Part shown: in pieces, positions 1-7,395 of the stretch
How the letters are laid out: every line of letters starts with the position of its first letter
Numbering within the stretch: position 1 is the first letter of the stretch
Source: JAIPAN01 sp040403555
GTDB taxonomy: Bacteria > Bacteroidota > Bacteroidia > Sphingobacteriales > Sphingobacteriaceae
Length of the DNA stretch: 64,000 nt
NCBI GenBank assembly: GCA_040403555.1
Contig: JBBAKN010000002.1
Coordinates: forward strand, 1 to 64,000
Direction of reading: 5' to 3'
Notes under the pieces: model-generated
What the model saw: only the letters and a program-made list of their open reading frames with translations
Databases searched by the model: none
Told to the model about the DNA's origin: nothing
Program-made: the position numbers and the translations under genes

Positions 1-127
1 TCCCCGGAACATTCAATATTCGAACCAATTAGTCATTGATTTAGAAGCCCTTTCTAATCTATTTCGCTACCTATCAGCTATTTACAAAACCAATTCTTTT
101 GATGAGAATCACACTATACAGATATAG
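1..127 (+). CDS. C-terminal end of an unknown protein (partial, 41 residues visible)
   Basis: A stop-free frame enters from the left edge (codons from position 2) and ends with TAG at 125-127; the visible tail ends in residues FDENHTIQI. The base composition is like that of the mobile island. Too little is visible to assign a family, and a 41-codon open stretch could be chance in A+T-rich DNA, though absence of stops in such DNA makes a real gene somewhat more likely. Confidence 0.4.
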   Translation, partial: PRNIQYSNQLVIDLEALSNLFRYLSAIYKTNSFDENHTIQI

Positions 128-165
128 ATTCCAGAAAACTGTCTATTACTTAACCAACTTAATAA

Positions 166-186
166 ACCGTTAATTTACCAAACGGT
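166..186. promoter_or_regulatory. Inverted repeat upstream of the small resolvase gene
   Basis: ACCGTT (166-171) and AACGGT (181-186) form an inverted repeat with a 9-nt spacer, ending 27 nt before the resolvase ATG. The 9-nt spacing would place the half-sites on one face of the DNA. It could be an operator for autoregulation or a recombinase binding site. No protein can be assigned to it from sequence alone. Confidence 0.35.
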
Positions 187-213
187 CGTTTCATAAATTA
201 AAATCTAACTAAA

Positions 214-885
214 ATGAAGAAAAAACTTATTGCATATTATAGATGTTCTACTCGTGACCAACATTACGGAATTGACGTGCAAAGAAACCAATTACACGAG
301 TGGCTTAAAAAGAATCAAGATTTATATACTCTTGAAGAGGAATTCGTTGAGAACCATTCTGGAACTGATAAAAAACGAAAAGAATTGGCAAAAGCAATTA
401 AGTCTTGTACCGACAATGGCGCAACTCTAATTTTCACTAAGTTAGATCGCCTATCTAGAATTGCTTCACACCTTCATTCGATTAGAGACTCTGGATTAGA
501 TCTAATCTGTATCGATATGCCAGAATTGAACACATTGACATTCGGAATATTTGCATCAATAGCACAATATGAAAGAGAACTTTGTTCTATCCGCACTAGC
601 TCCGCACTAAAGGTAGCTCGGCAATCAAAAACACTCGGTAATCCCTACAAATGGATTCATAACGGCTCTAAAGCTTTAAAAACCAAAGCACTTAATAAAA
701 AAGAGTGGCTTGAATCAAATGAGATTGCCAAAGCAAAGCAAATTATAGATTTAACAAAATCTAAAGGCCATGCTTCACTTCGAGAGATTGCTAAAAATCT
801 TAATACACAAGGCATTAGAACTTTTAGAGGTAAGATCTGGCAGGCTAATCAAGTAAAGTTATTATTAAACTCTATAAACGAATAA
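214..885 (+). CDS. Small serine recombinase (resolvase/invertase family)
   Basis: This 223-residue protein has the layout of resolvase/invertase recombinases. The N-terminal catalytic domain has YYRCSTRDQ at residues 8-16, where S12 is the expected nucleophile and R10 a catalytic arginine. It is followed by the TKLDRLSR motif and the long E-helix (IAQYERELCSIRT). The C-terminal part (SLREIAKNLNTQGIRTFRG) resembles the helix-turn-helix that binds the recombination site. The length fits the small-resolvase class and not the large integrases. It starts the element on the left, with an unknown gene 5 nt downstream that is probably cotranscribed. Role (cointegrate resolution, inversion or transposition) cannot be told. 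Confidence 0.9.
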   Translation: MKKKLIAYYRCSTRDQHYGIDVQRNQLHEWLKKNQDLYTLEEEFVENHSGTDKKRKELAKAIKSCTDNGATLIFTKLDRLSRIASHLHSIRDSGLDLICIDMPELNTLTFGIFASIAQYERELCSIRTSSALKVARQSKTLGNPYKWIHNGSKALKTKALNKKEWLESNEIAKAKQIIDLTKSKGHASLREIAKNLNTQGIRTFRGKIWQANQVKLLLNSINE

Positions 886-890
886 ATTCA

Positions 891-1391
891 ATGTTATCAC
901 TTAACCACTTAATTGAACTTAGAGCAAAGAGATTAGATTCACTTCATAAGTTAGCAAATCGAAAAAGGGAATTAATGGAAAGGATTGATTCGGTTACTGA
1001 ACTTATTCAAAGAAGGGAAAATGATTACAATTCTATTTGCGAAGCCATTAATCGAAAATCTCACGAATCGGTTCCAATGATAGAGATTGCCAGATTTGGC
1101 TTAGATAATAAAGGAAATATGATTTATGGTGGGATTATTTCATTTCCATCAATCTCAACTAAATTCTACAAAATTATAGATAGCATATACCTATTTGACA
1201 TTAATCCAGAATTAAGCAAGTTCGAATTACATAATAAGATTCGCGAACAACTGTATGATTATCTAGAAAACGTAAATTATAATGACTTAATAGACTTTAC
1301 GCTACAAGAAAAAAAGGTAATCGAGAAATCTATTGAAAATATGCTTTTTCAAAAGAATATAAGGGACAATGCTATTCCTTACTATTTCTAG
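891..1391 (+). CDS. Unknown protein with N-terminal coiled coil
   Basis: A 166-residue protein of unrecognised family that begins 5 nt after the resolvase stop, so the two are likely one operon. Residues 1-50 (LRAKRLDSLHKLANRKRELM and following) are rich in Lys, Arg, Glu and Leu and look like a coiled coil. The second half is mixed, ending in IPYYF. No catalytic motif is visible. The last 4 nt overlap the convergent ribbon-helix-helix gene. Position suggests an accessory factor of the resolvase, but that is inference only. Confidence 0.65.
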   Translation: MLSLNHLIELRAKRLDSLHKLANRKRELMERIDSVTELIQRRENDYNSICEAINRKSHESVPMIEIARFGLDNKGNMIYGGIISFPSISTKFYKIIDSIYLFDINPELSKFELHNKIREQLYDYLENVNYNDLIDFTLQEKKVIEKSIENMLFQKNIRDNAIPYYF

Positions 1392-1573
1392 ATTAAGTTA
1401 GAAAACTCTTTTGACAAATAACTATATAATGCTGCACGAACAATTTGACTCTTAGAAAGTCTTGAAATTTTTTCTACATTGGTTATTCTTTCCAATTCTA
1501 TGCTATCAAGACGAAGAGAAACCATATGGCTCTTCGGCTTTTTATTTCGAGTGTATTTGATGTTTGTATTCAT
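1388..1573 (-). CDS. Small ribbon-helix-helix DNA-binding protein (CopG/MetJ-like)
   Basis: With the ATG at 1573 the product has 61 residues; a TTG 27 nt upstream would give 70. The segment MVSLRLDSIELERI, then a turn, then LSKSQIVRAALYSYL fits the beta strand plus two helices of ribbon-helix-helix repressors, whose strand (SLRL) enters the major groove. The basic N-terminus (KYTRNKKPKSH) would contact the backbone. Such proteins on mobile elements are usually autoregulators or plasmid-type copy or mobilisation regulators. No toxin partner is next to it. It is followed by the convergent end of the unknown gene at 891-1391. Confidence 0.6.
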   Translation of the reverse strand: MNTNIKYTRNKKPKSHMVSLRLDSIELERITNVEKISRLSKSQIVRAALYSYLSKEFSNLI

Positions 1574-1743
1574 TTTTAGAAATATTATGTCTTTATTCAA
1601 TAAATACTTGATTCCTCAGTAAAATACAAAAACCTACATCCGTATTACTAACTTTAGTTTATTAATAAGTCAGAGGGAATTTAAGAACAATTTAAAAAAG
1701 AGCTAAGACCTTGTAGAATACGATATAAAAGATTAAAATAAAA

Positions 1744-3126
1744 CTATTTTAGATAAATCTCATCCTTGATATAATTGCTATTAATCCAAAAACAATGTTT
1801 GGTATAAGAGTTTAAACCCGTAACCTTATCTAATTGCGGTAATGGGAAAGTGTCATCCGCATTTTGAGCATGTGGTCTAACGTGCGCAACTGAACTAAAT
1901 TTTTTATTTGGGAAATTTGTTTTTCGAATACCTCGACTATTCACTTCTGATACTATATTTCCATCGGTCACTATTTGTCTTGTTTTTTCCCAGACTAGCT
2001 TTGCTTTTTCAATATCAGAAAAAGGCATATTCCAAAATTTAACTTTTTTTAAGAGTAGCTCTTCTCCTTCAATTTGAAAAAATATAAACAAGAACTTATG
2101 CTCTAAAATGTCTTTGAAATCCGATTCATCCCATTCTTCATCGACAATATCACTGTATTTAAAGGTTGGAAATGATATATCTTCTTTAGGCAGATTATTG
2201 CCTTTTAGACGAACAGTTTTTATAATAATATCTGCTTTAACAAATTCTTCAATTTCGTCATTAATATTAACCCCAAGCACCTTTTTAGATAGAGAGGCAT
2301 AATAACTTTTTGCCTTCTTATTCAAGTTAATTCCTAACTGATTTTCTATTTCGTCTGTTGATTTATTATAGAATTTTTCAAACTTAGAAATAACTAAACC
2401 TTCAAAATTTAGCTTAGAGTTTGGCTTGTCAATTATTTTCCCATAACTAACACCATCTAACTGACTTAGCTTGCCAATAATGTGATTTAGATACCCTTGT
2501 TTTAGGGCAAAAGCTCTTTGCTTTGCCGGTATTTCGCTAAATGGTTGTGATCTTGGATTACCTCCTTTTCCACCTTTCGTACACGCACCTAGATAAAAAG
2601 TGTCACCCTCTGAAAGTTCATGGGCTTTACCAGATTTGATTTTACCCTGAATCTTCTCCCAATCTGACTTAATGATTATCAAATCTTCTTCTGGGATTCT
2701 CCAATCACCGACAAGCTTAATAATCAAATCTAAAACATTTACACCATTTTCATATAAGTAAAGAATGAGTAATAAGTGGTTGTTCTTCTTTAAGAATGTA
2801 CTTGAATCAAAATCTTGCTTAACGATTTCAAAATAGTTAATAATACTAAGAACTAATCTTTCCTTGGCTGAAAGATGATTATTCGCTCCTTTCTTTAATG
2901 GGGATGTTTTAAGCTCTAAACCTACTTCATGGAAGTCAGGCTCAGACACAGAATTTGGTTCGTATTGGAAGTAGTATTTTTCGAGTATTTGACCAAAATT
3001 CCCTTTGCCTATATAGCTATTATTGATAACATCCTCGCCACAAGCTTCTCGTAACGACTTACCCTTTAACTTTGAAGCGTAGTCTAAAATTGAGGTTAAA
3101 TTATCACGAGAATAGTTATAGCTCAT
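1744..3126 (-). CDS. Type II restriction endonuclease, MutH/Sau3AI family (predicted GATC)
   Basis: A 460-residue protein with the MutH/Sau3AI fold signature near the N-terminus: GKGNFGQILEKYY followed by EPDFHEVGLELKTSPL. D64, E71 and K73 keep the D-x6-E-x-K spacing of MutH (D70, E77, K79). Sau3AI-type enzymes are about this long because a second, inactive MutH-like domain follows, which fits the C-terminal half here. The start ATG shares one base with the stop of the methyltransferase gene (TAATG), so the two are translationally coupled, methyltransferase first. Family members cut GATC; that specificity is an inference from the family and the pairing. Confidence 0.88.
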   Translation of the reverse strand: MSYNYSRDNLTSILDYASKLKGKSLREACGEDVINNSYIGKGNFGQILEKYYFQYEPNSVSEPDFHEVGLELKTSPLKKGANNHLSAKERLVLSIINYFEIVKQDFDSSTFLKKNNHLLLILYLYENGVNVLDLIIKLVGDWRIPEEDLIIIKSDWEKIQGKIKSGKAHELSEGDTFYLGACTKGGKGGNPRSQPFSEIPAKQRAFALKQGYLNHIIGKLSQLDGVSYGKIIDKPNSKLNFEGLVISKFEKFYNKSTDEIENQLGINLNKKAKSYYASLSKKVLGVNINDEIEEFVKADIIIKTVRLKGNNLPKEDISFPTFKYSDIVDEEWDESDFKDILEHKFLFIFFQIEGEELLLKKVKFWNMPFSDIEKAKLVWEKTRQIVTDGNIVSEVNSRGIRKTNFPNKKFSSVAHVRPHAQNADDTFPLPQLDKVTGLNSYTKHCFWINSNYIKDEIYLK

Positions 3127-4400
3127 TACTCTGATATGTTTTTAGCAAGTATATTGCCAATTCTTTCTATTACACCAACAACTAAGGCGTTGCCCATAAA
3201 GAATGCTCTCTTGGTTGCTGAAACACCTTCCAGCTCTGTATGATTATCTGGGAACATATTCAATCTTTCAAGCTCCACAGGTGTCAATCTCCTTAAGCCC
3301 TTTGAAGTATTAATTACATGCTTAAATCTTGACGGAGAATTTCCACCTTCACCAGTTATAATTGTTCTAGACGGCTTATTGATATCGTCAGGGAATACCA
3401 TTCCACCTTCACTATAATGATACTCAAAACCATCTGATTTAGTTCTTATTTCTTTTTTTGCGCCTTTCAGATAATTCCATTTATCTATCATTTCGTTATT
3501 AATATAGAACTCCTGTGGAATCTTACCGCTTTCAAGTATATGTTTAAGCAAAATTGCATCACCGTCAAAATTTGGGCTAGTTTTAACCGATGACACATTG
3601 CCATTAATCATAATCCCAGAATTCAAAAATGGGCTTGCTAGTTTGTTCTTGTTGAAATTTTTTGATATTTCGACAATATCGCCCACTAATTCAAAGGATT
3701 TCAATTCTGCCTCAAACGGTTTCTTAATTGGGAAAGCCTCCGCGAAAATACCATCTTCGTATATCCAATCTAGAGGCTTTACTTTTTTCAAGTTCTTATA
3801 TAAAGAGGTTGATTTATGATAAGCAAGTATAAAAATTCTTCTTCTTCTTTGTGGGAATCCAAAATCAGCAGCATTTATAACTCTCCATTCCACGGCATAG
3901 CCCAAATCATTTAAACTTTGAAGAATTATCGCGAAATCTCTTCCTCTTTGTTGAGCAGGAGAGTTAATAAGTCGATCGACATTCTCTAGAAATAAGTATT
4001 TGGCTGGCTTTTTGTGACTACTAATTATGTTGTGTATTGACCACCATAAGACACCTTTCTTTCCAATTAAACCCTTAGAATTTTTAAGTGTAGTCGCTAC
4101 AGAATAATCCTGACATGGAAAACCGCCAACTAATAAATCATGAGCTGGAATAGATTCAACTGGTACTGAAGAAATATCTTCATTTGAATGACCATTTGTG
4201 CCCCATCTATTTGAATAAACGTCTGAAGCATGCTGTGTTTTCGTTGAAGGCTCCCACTGGTTGCTCCATACAACCTCATAAATCGATTTAAACTTCTTTT
4301 TATAACCCGATGTTGCCGATAAACCATTCCAGCCCTCTAAGCCAAGCCTAAAACCGCCTACGCCGGCAAATAATTCAGCAACCTTAATTTTATTCTTCAT
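3126..4400 (-). CDS. dcm: DNA (cytosine-5-)-methyltransferase of the GATC-type R-M system
   Basis: A 424-residue C5-cytosine methyltransferase. Motif I is AELFAGVGGFRLGL (SAM binding), motif IV GGFPCQDYS with catalytic C96, motif VI LENVDRL, motif VIII FPQRRRRIFI and motif X FFMGNALVVGVIERI. The region between motifs VIII and X (about residues 190-370) is the target recognition domain. It lies directly upstream of a Sau3AI-like nuclease and is expected to protect the same site by methylating the C of GATC. A short inverted repeat 19 nt upstream may serve its control. Confidence 0.93.
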   Translation of the reverse strand: MKNKIKVAELFAGVGGFRLGLEGWNGLSATSGYKKKFKSIYEVVWSNQWEPSTKTQHASDVYSNRWGTNGHSNEDISSVPVESIPAHDLLVGGFPCQDYSVATTLKNSKGLIGKKGVLWWSIHNIISSHKKPAKYLFLENVDRLINSPAQQRGRDFAIILQSLNDLGYAVEWRVINAADFGFPQRRRRIFILAYHKSTSLYKNLKKVKPLDWIYEDGIFAEAFPIKKPFEAELKSFELVGDIVEISKNFNKNKLASPFLNSGIMINGNVSSVKTSPNFDGDAILLKHILESGKIPQEFYINNEMIDKWNYLKGAKKEIRTKSDGFEYHYSEGGMVFPDDINKPSRTIITGEGGNSPSRFKHVINTSKGLRRLTPVELERLNMFPDNHTELEGVSATKRAFFMGNALVVGVIERIGNILAKNISE

Positions 4401-4419
4401 CTAAAAGCAAATTTTTATA

Positions 4420-4430
4420 CCCAATTTGGG
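4420..4430. promoter_or_regulatory. Possible operator of the methyltransferase gene
   Basis: CCCAATTTGGG has 5-bp inverted arms about a single central base. On the minus strand it stands just upstream of AAAATTTG (4408-4415), one mismatch from the Bacteroidota -7 element TAnnTTTG, which precedes the methyltransferase ATG at 4400 by 7 nt. A site here could limit restriction-modification gene expression. The arms are short, so chance is not excluded. Confidence 0.3.
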
Positions 4431-4489
4431 ATAATATAAAATTAATGGATTTACCGCTTAATTGGTAATCGAATTGCCTAAACTTAACC

Positions 4490-4765
4490 TCAAACATCTG
4501 AAATAGCTTGGAAATGACTTTTAGCTTTATTTAAAGTGAGTTTAATAAACATATCCTTATCAAGATTCGATATACGATCTAAGAAAAATTTAGATTTTTG
4601 GTTTAATGATTCATCAACTATGTAGATGAAATTAAAGCCCTTGCTTACTGTTGAAACAATATGATCTGGTATATTTTTGGATAGTTTTATATTACAATTC
4701 TTCTTTAAAAAACTCCTCATTGTTACCGGTGTAGGGTCTATGATATACTCAACATCATTTAGCAC
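4490..4765 (-). CDS. Unknown small protein, probably 5'-truncated or frameshifted
   Basis: The annotatable frame starts at a GTG and gives 91 residues, but the same frame is open further upstream to 4804, adding YYHTWCSVV before LNDVEYIIDPTP. H-x-W followed by hydrophobic residues and I-I-D-P-T is the His/Asp signature seen in transglutaminase-like folds; the cysteine-bearing part that should precede it is missing. An ATG with a good promoter lies at 4823 in a neighbouring frame and stops after 22 codons. I read this as a decayed or frameshifted gene. The rest of the protein (NIPDHIVSTVSKGFNFIYIVDE) is not recognised. Confidence 0.45.
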   Translation of the reverse strand: MLNDVEYIIDPTPVTMRSFLKKNCNIKLSKNIPDHIVSTVSKGFNFIYIVDESLNQKSKFFLDRISNLDKDMFIKLTLNKAKSHFQAISDV

Positions 4766-4823
4766 TACAGAACACCAAGTGTGATAATAATTGAAGGGAA
4801 TTATTTATTGTTTCTGTAGTCAT
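4755..4823 (-). pseudogene. Short leader ORF or first part of a frameshifted gene
   Basis: ATG at 4823 opens a 22-codon frame (MTTETINNSLQLLSH and so on) that ends with TGA at 4755, inside the next frame's coding stretch. A perfect TAnnTTTG promoter element lies 18 nt upstream, so this ATG is the natural start of the transcript. A one-base indel near 4785-4795 would join it to the HTWC frame of the downstream ORF. Confidence 0.35.
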
Positions 4824-4841
4824 ATTTTAGAATATAATTTG

Positions 4842-4849
4842 CAAAAATA
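4842..4849 (-). promoter_or_regulatory. Promoter -7 element (TATTTTTG)
   Basis: On the minus strand the sequence reads TATTTTTG, a full match to the Bacteroidota -7 consensus TAnnTTTG, 18 nt before the ATG at 4823. No TTG was seen at the expected -33 distance. Confidence 0.45.
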
Positions 4850-4864
4850 CCAAGAGAATAGAGT

Positions 4865-5173
4865 TTAATTCATTTTTTCTTGGTTGTTTATGAAAATTTC
4901 TTCTAACTCTTCCAATGCATTATTTACATCATCCTCATTGGCACTTATAACAACCTCGTTATTTTTAACTGATAACTTAAGCTTGTGTTTGATTACCCAA
5001 ACTATATCACCTAAATTTTTTAGTTGAGGGTTATTAAGATTGCAATAGAATTTAATAAATTCTAAAATGTTGATTGTTTGCGATTCGTTGTTCATTTGTT
5101 TTAATTTATATTTCTTATTTATTATAAGTATCACGTAAGTACAAAATAGTATTACAGTTAATACTAATTCCAT
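4865..5173 (-). CDS. Small membrane-anchored unknown protein
   Basis: 102 residues. Residues 2-18 (ELVLTVILFCTYVILII) form one hydrophobic helix followed by a basic KKYKLKQ stretch, so the C-terminal 75 residues would face the cytoplasm. The start overlaps the end of the upstream BT4734-type gene by 10 nt, which suggests coupling. A second ATG at 5095 (MNNESQTINI) would give a soluble 76-residue form. The C-terminus is acidic (EEDVNNALEELEEIF-like). No family is recognised. Confidence 0.55.
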   Translation of the reverse strand: MELVLTVILFCTYVILIINKKYKLKQMNNESQTINILEFIKFYCNLNNPQLKNLGDIVWVIKHKLKLSVKNNEVVISANEDDVNNALEELEEIFINNQEKMN

Positions 5174-6432
5174 AATGAGACTTCATAGTCCATATCTATT
5201 TTTTCATTTCCCATTCTATGTTTAATTGTACAAACGTTTAAACCGGTAATTTTTGAAATTGCTCTTTGGGTTATTTTAATCCCATCATGTTTTAATTGCT
5301 CTATTGCATTGTTGATTTTATCAATTGTTATTTTCTTTCGGTAAGAAGAATTCAACTGTTTTGCAATAATGTTTTTTTCAGCTGACGATAGTTTAGATGA
5401 CTTATTAAAATGTACTCTTTTTACTTTAGGCTTTGCATGAACGATTCCCGTTTCTTTAATCTGTTCAATTACATTCTTGAAGTGTTTAATAAGTTTGTAA
5501 AGTTCCATTTTAGGCTTAGCGCATATGTTATTCACATAGAATATGTATGAAAAAATATAGTCAATCTCTATATCAGGATTTAAATGATATAATTGATGAA
5601 TTAGAATATAATATGTTTTATGTTTTTTTGTATCTGGAATTACTCTTGGAACATATGGTATAACTACATCCACTTCTTTGAAATCTACATTAATATTGAC
5701 TACAGGTACTATAGTTTTTAGCATAAGCTTATCTAATACTTCATTAATATTATAAACTTTATATTCTACATCATTAGCATTTGAAAAATCGGGGTTGAGT
5801 ATATTATTCTCCCTCCTCTCTGAATTACACTCATTCCATAGTTTTTTAGGGCACTCTATCTCTAAATGAATAGAATTTTCATATGAGACAAATACATCCA
5901 AATCGTGTGGAAGATATTGTGCTCTTAATATTCCAGATGCGTTTGAATCAACCTTTTCCTCTGAAAGATATTTTTTTATAATTGCACTTCTTAGGTCATT
6001 AAAATTTTCAAATGTTATCTCATTTTTAATTTTAAAAATTACACATAGCCCTCTTTTACTCGCAGAATATGAGATTAGTGATGCGTGTTTCTCAAGTTTC
6101 TTTGTTAAGTGATGTTTATATTCAGAAACCGTAAATTGAGATGGGAACTCATCAATGTCGAAATACATATAACCAGAGAATAGAACAAAATTCTTATTGA
6201 TATTCTCTTTAGTTTTTAGATTTCTCGATTTAACAACACAATGTGGGGTAAAATATGGCAATCTCTTTTTAAGATTACTACATTTTTCGTCTTGTCCATC
6301 AAGTCTGGCTTTTTGAATTTCTGTAAATAGCTCTAGAAAATCAGTACTTTTTATGTAAGAAACATAATCAGCAAAATCAATGGTTTTGTAAGGCTTTATT
6401 TTTTCTATTCCATTAATAAAATAACTAAACAT
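5164..6432 (-). CDS. BT4734/VirE N-terminal domain protein (primase-like, mobile element)
   Basis: 422 residues from the ATG at 6432, preceded at a suitable distance by GGAAG; an in-frame GTG at 6456 would add 8 residues. The N-terminal half fits the BT4734-like/VirE-N domain of Bacteroidota mobile elements, related to the archaeo-eukaryotic primase fold: FVLFSGYMYFDIDEF carries the acidic metal-ligand pair, followed by LISYSASKRGLCVIFKI and RAQYLPHDLDVFVSYE. The C-terminus has a helix-turn-helix (ITQRAISKITGLNVCTIKHR). Unlike many relatives it lacks a fused helicase or VirE ATPase domain. It probably acts in replication of the element. Confidence 0.75.
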   Translation of the reverse strand: MFSYFINGIEKIKPYKTIDFADYVSYIKSTDFLELFTEIQKARLDGQDEKCSNLKKRLPYFTPHCVVKSRNLKTKENINKNFVLFSGYMYFDIDEFPSQFTVSEYKHHLTKKLEKHASLISYSASKRGLCVIFKIKNEITFENFNDLRSAIIKKYLSEEKVDSNASGILRAQYLPHDLDVFVSYENSIHLEIECPKKLWNECNSERRENNILNPDFSNANDVEYKVYNINEVLDKLMLKTIVPVVNINVDFKEVDVVIPYVPRVIPDTKKHKTYYILIHQLYHLNPDIEIDYIFSYIFYVNNICAKPKMELYKLIKHFKNVIEQIKETGIVHAKPKVKRVHFNKSSKLSSAEKNIIAKQLNSSYRKKITIDKINNAIEQLKHDGIKITQRAISKITGLNVCTIKHRMGNEKIDMDYEVSLWN

Positions 6433-6739
6433 TTGAAAAAAACTTCCAGCTTTCACCGGTGCGGTCAGCTACTTGCTAGAAGATTAAAAATATCTTATGC
6501 GTATCAATACAAAGTCATATACCGCACATATAACCCACGCTTAATGAGAAATATAGTTTTTATGATTTAGTAAGTAAAGTGTAAAACATGCCCCAATTAA
6601 AAAAATCCGCCAAAATTTTTTTTTAGCTATAATCCCCGTTGTATAAGAGCCAAAAATCTGTTTATTTCCAATACGGGATACCGGACATGAGGGCGGGAGG
6701 GCGGAAAGGAAGGTGTTATAAAAAATATTTCGTGGTTTC
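6433..6739. other. Non-coding gap between divergent modules of the element
   Basis: No convincing gene is seen. A 70-codon minus-strand frame crosses 6541-6753 but has no start context and no recognisable family. The stretch holds a G-rich tract near 6690-6712, a short A/T-rich core, and TGACTTTG on the minus strand at 6510-6517, one mismatch from a -7 promoter element and a possible promoter for the BT4734-type gene. Being bounded by divergent genes, it may also hold an origin or a recombinase site. Confidence 0.4.
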
Positions 6740-6762
6740 GTTAAACTTTTCAAAAATTTAAC
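6740..6762. promoter_or_regulatory. Operator-like inverted repeat, copy 1 (7-9-7)
   Basis: GTTAAAC (6740-6746) and ATTTAAC (6756-6762) are inverted half-sites with a 9-nt spacer. The repeat abuts the -7 element TACTTTTG at 6763, so a bound protein would cover the promoter. The same architecture recurs at 7342-7364. Confidence 0.6.
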
Positions 6763-6770
6763 TACTTTTG
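6763..6770 (+). promoter_or_regulatory. Promoter -7 element (TACTTTTG)
   Basis: A full match to TAnnTTTG, 18 nt before the ATG at 6789. It also shows that the in-frame TTG at 6768 is inside the promoter and not the start codon. Confidence 0.6.
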
Positions 6771-6788
6771 TGCTATCAAAGATTAAAA

Positions 6789-7325
6789 ATGTCTGAAGAA
6801 CGCGAAAAAATACATTATACCAGAGAGGTTTTTGAATCGACTAGAAATAACAATCTATACGGTTATAATAGATTCATTACCAAAGTTTTAGGTGATCCAG
6901 ACATTACTGATAAAACATATCAAAATCCAGCTAAAGCCAATTTACTGAGAGAATTGGATTTAATGGTTTCTGAGTTAGCAAGTGAATTAGAGAAAGCACC
7001 TGAATTACTAATTGAAAAAGCTAAAGCAAAAAATGTATTGGAATTGAATCAATATATTGATAATCAATTACTTAAAATTGCAAGATTGCGAATGGTTATA
7101 GAACCAGAGTTTATGACCAACAAGCAAGTTCATACACAGACTCAAAGACCATATATTATTCTTAGGGCACTTTGGCTTGATGACAATATGAGAAAAATAA
7201 AGAAGTTTTCAGTTAGTCTTGGCAGCAGTGATTCCCTTGATAATATTGACACAGTAATAGTTGAAAGAGAGAAGTTCAACTTATCTAAAATGCTTGAAAA
7301 TTTGTACAAGGAGACTTACCAGTAA
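6789..7325 (+). CDS. Unknown helical protein upstream of the large recombinase
   Basis: 178 residues from the ATG at 6789, chosen because the promoter element sits between it and an upstream TTG. Residues 30-110 are strongly helical and charged (LLRELDLMVSELASELEKAP, then NQLLKIARLRMVIEPEF), with a more beta-like end (YIILRALWLDDNMRKIKKFSVSLGS). No family or catalytic residue is recognised. Its promoter carries the same inverted repeat as the next unit, which includes the recombinase. It may belong to control of excision or be the repressor for these sites, but no helix-turn-helix is evident. Confidence 0.65.
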   Translation: MSEEREKIHYTREVFESTRNNNLYGYNRFITKVLGDPDITDKTYQNPAKANLLRELDLMVSELASELEKAPELLIEKAKAKNVLELNQYIDNQLLKIARLRMVIEPEFMTNKQVHTQTQRPYIILRALWLDDNMRKIKKFSVSLGSSDSLDNIDTVIVEREKFNLSKMLENLYKETYQ

Positions 7326-7341
7326 TTTTTTTGTACATGTC

Positions 7342-7364
7342 GTTAAACTATTTAAAAGTTTAAC
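7342..7364. promoter_or_regulatory. Operator-like inverted repeat, copy 2 (7-9-7)
   Basis: GTTAAAC (7342-7348) and GTTTAAC (7358-7364) are perfect inverted half-sites with a 9-nt spacer, matching copy 1 in half-site and spacing. It lies 31 nt before the ATG of the small gene at 7396. ACTATTTG at 7374-7381 may be the -7 element. Confidence 0.6.
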
Positions 7365-7395
7365 TTAAATAAAACTATTTGAAAAAAGAACAACC

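Noticed and set aside
1611..1621. ATTCCTCAGTA, identical to the 5' edge of tRNA-Asn (9167-9177) in the opposite orientation
   Set aside because: It would need direct orientation to be an attachment site, and 11 bp in a long comparison may be chance.
6541..6753. 70-codon frame on the minus strand
   Set aside because: No start context, no family, and it crosses the promoter and operator of the gene at 6789; treated as non-coding.
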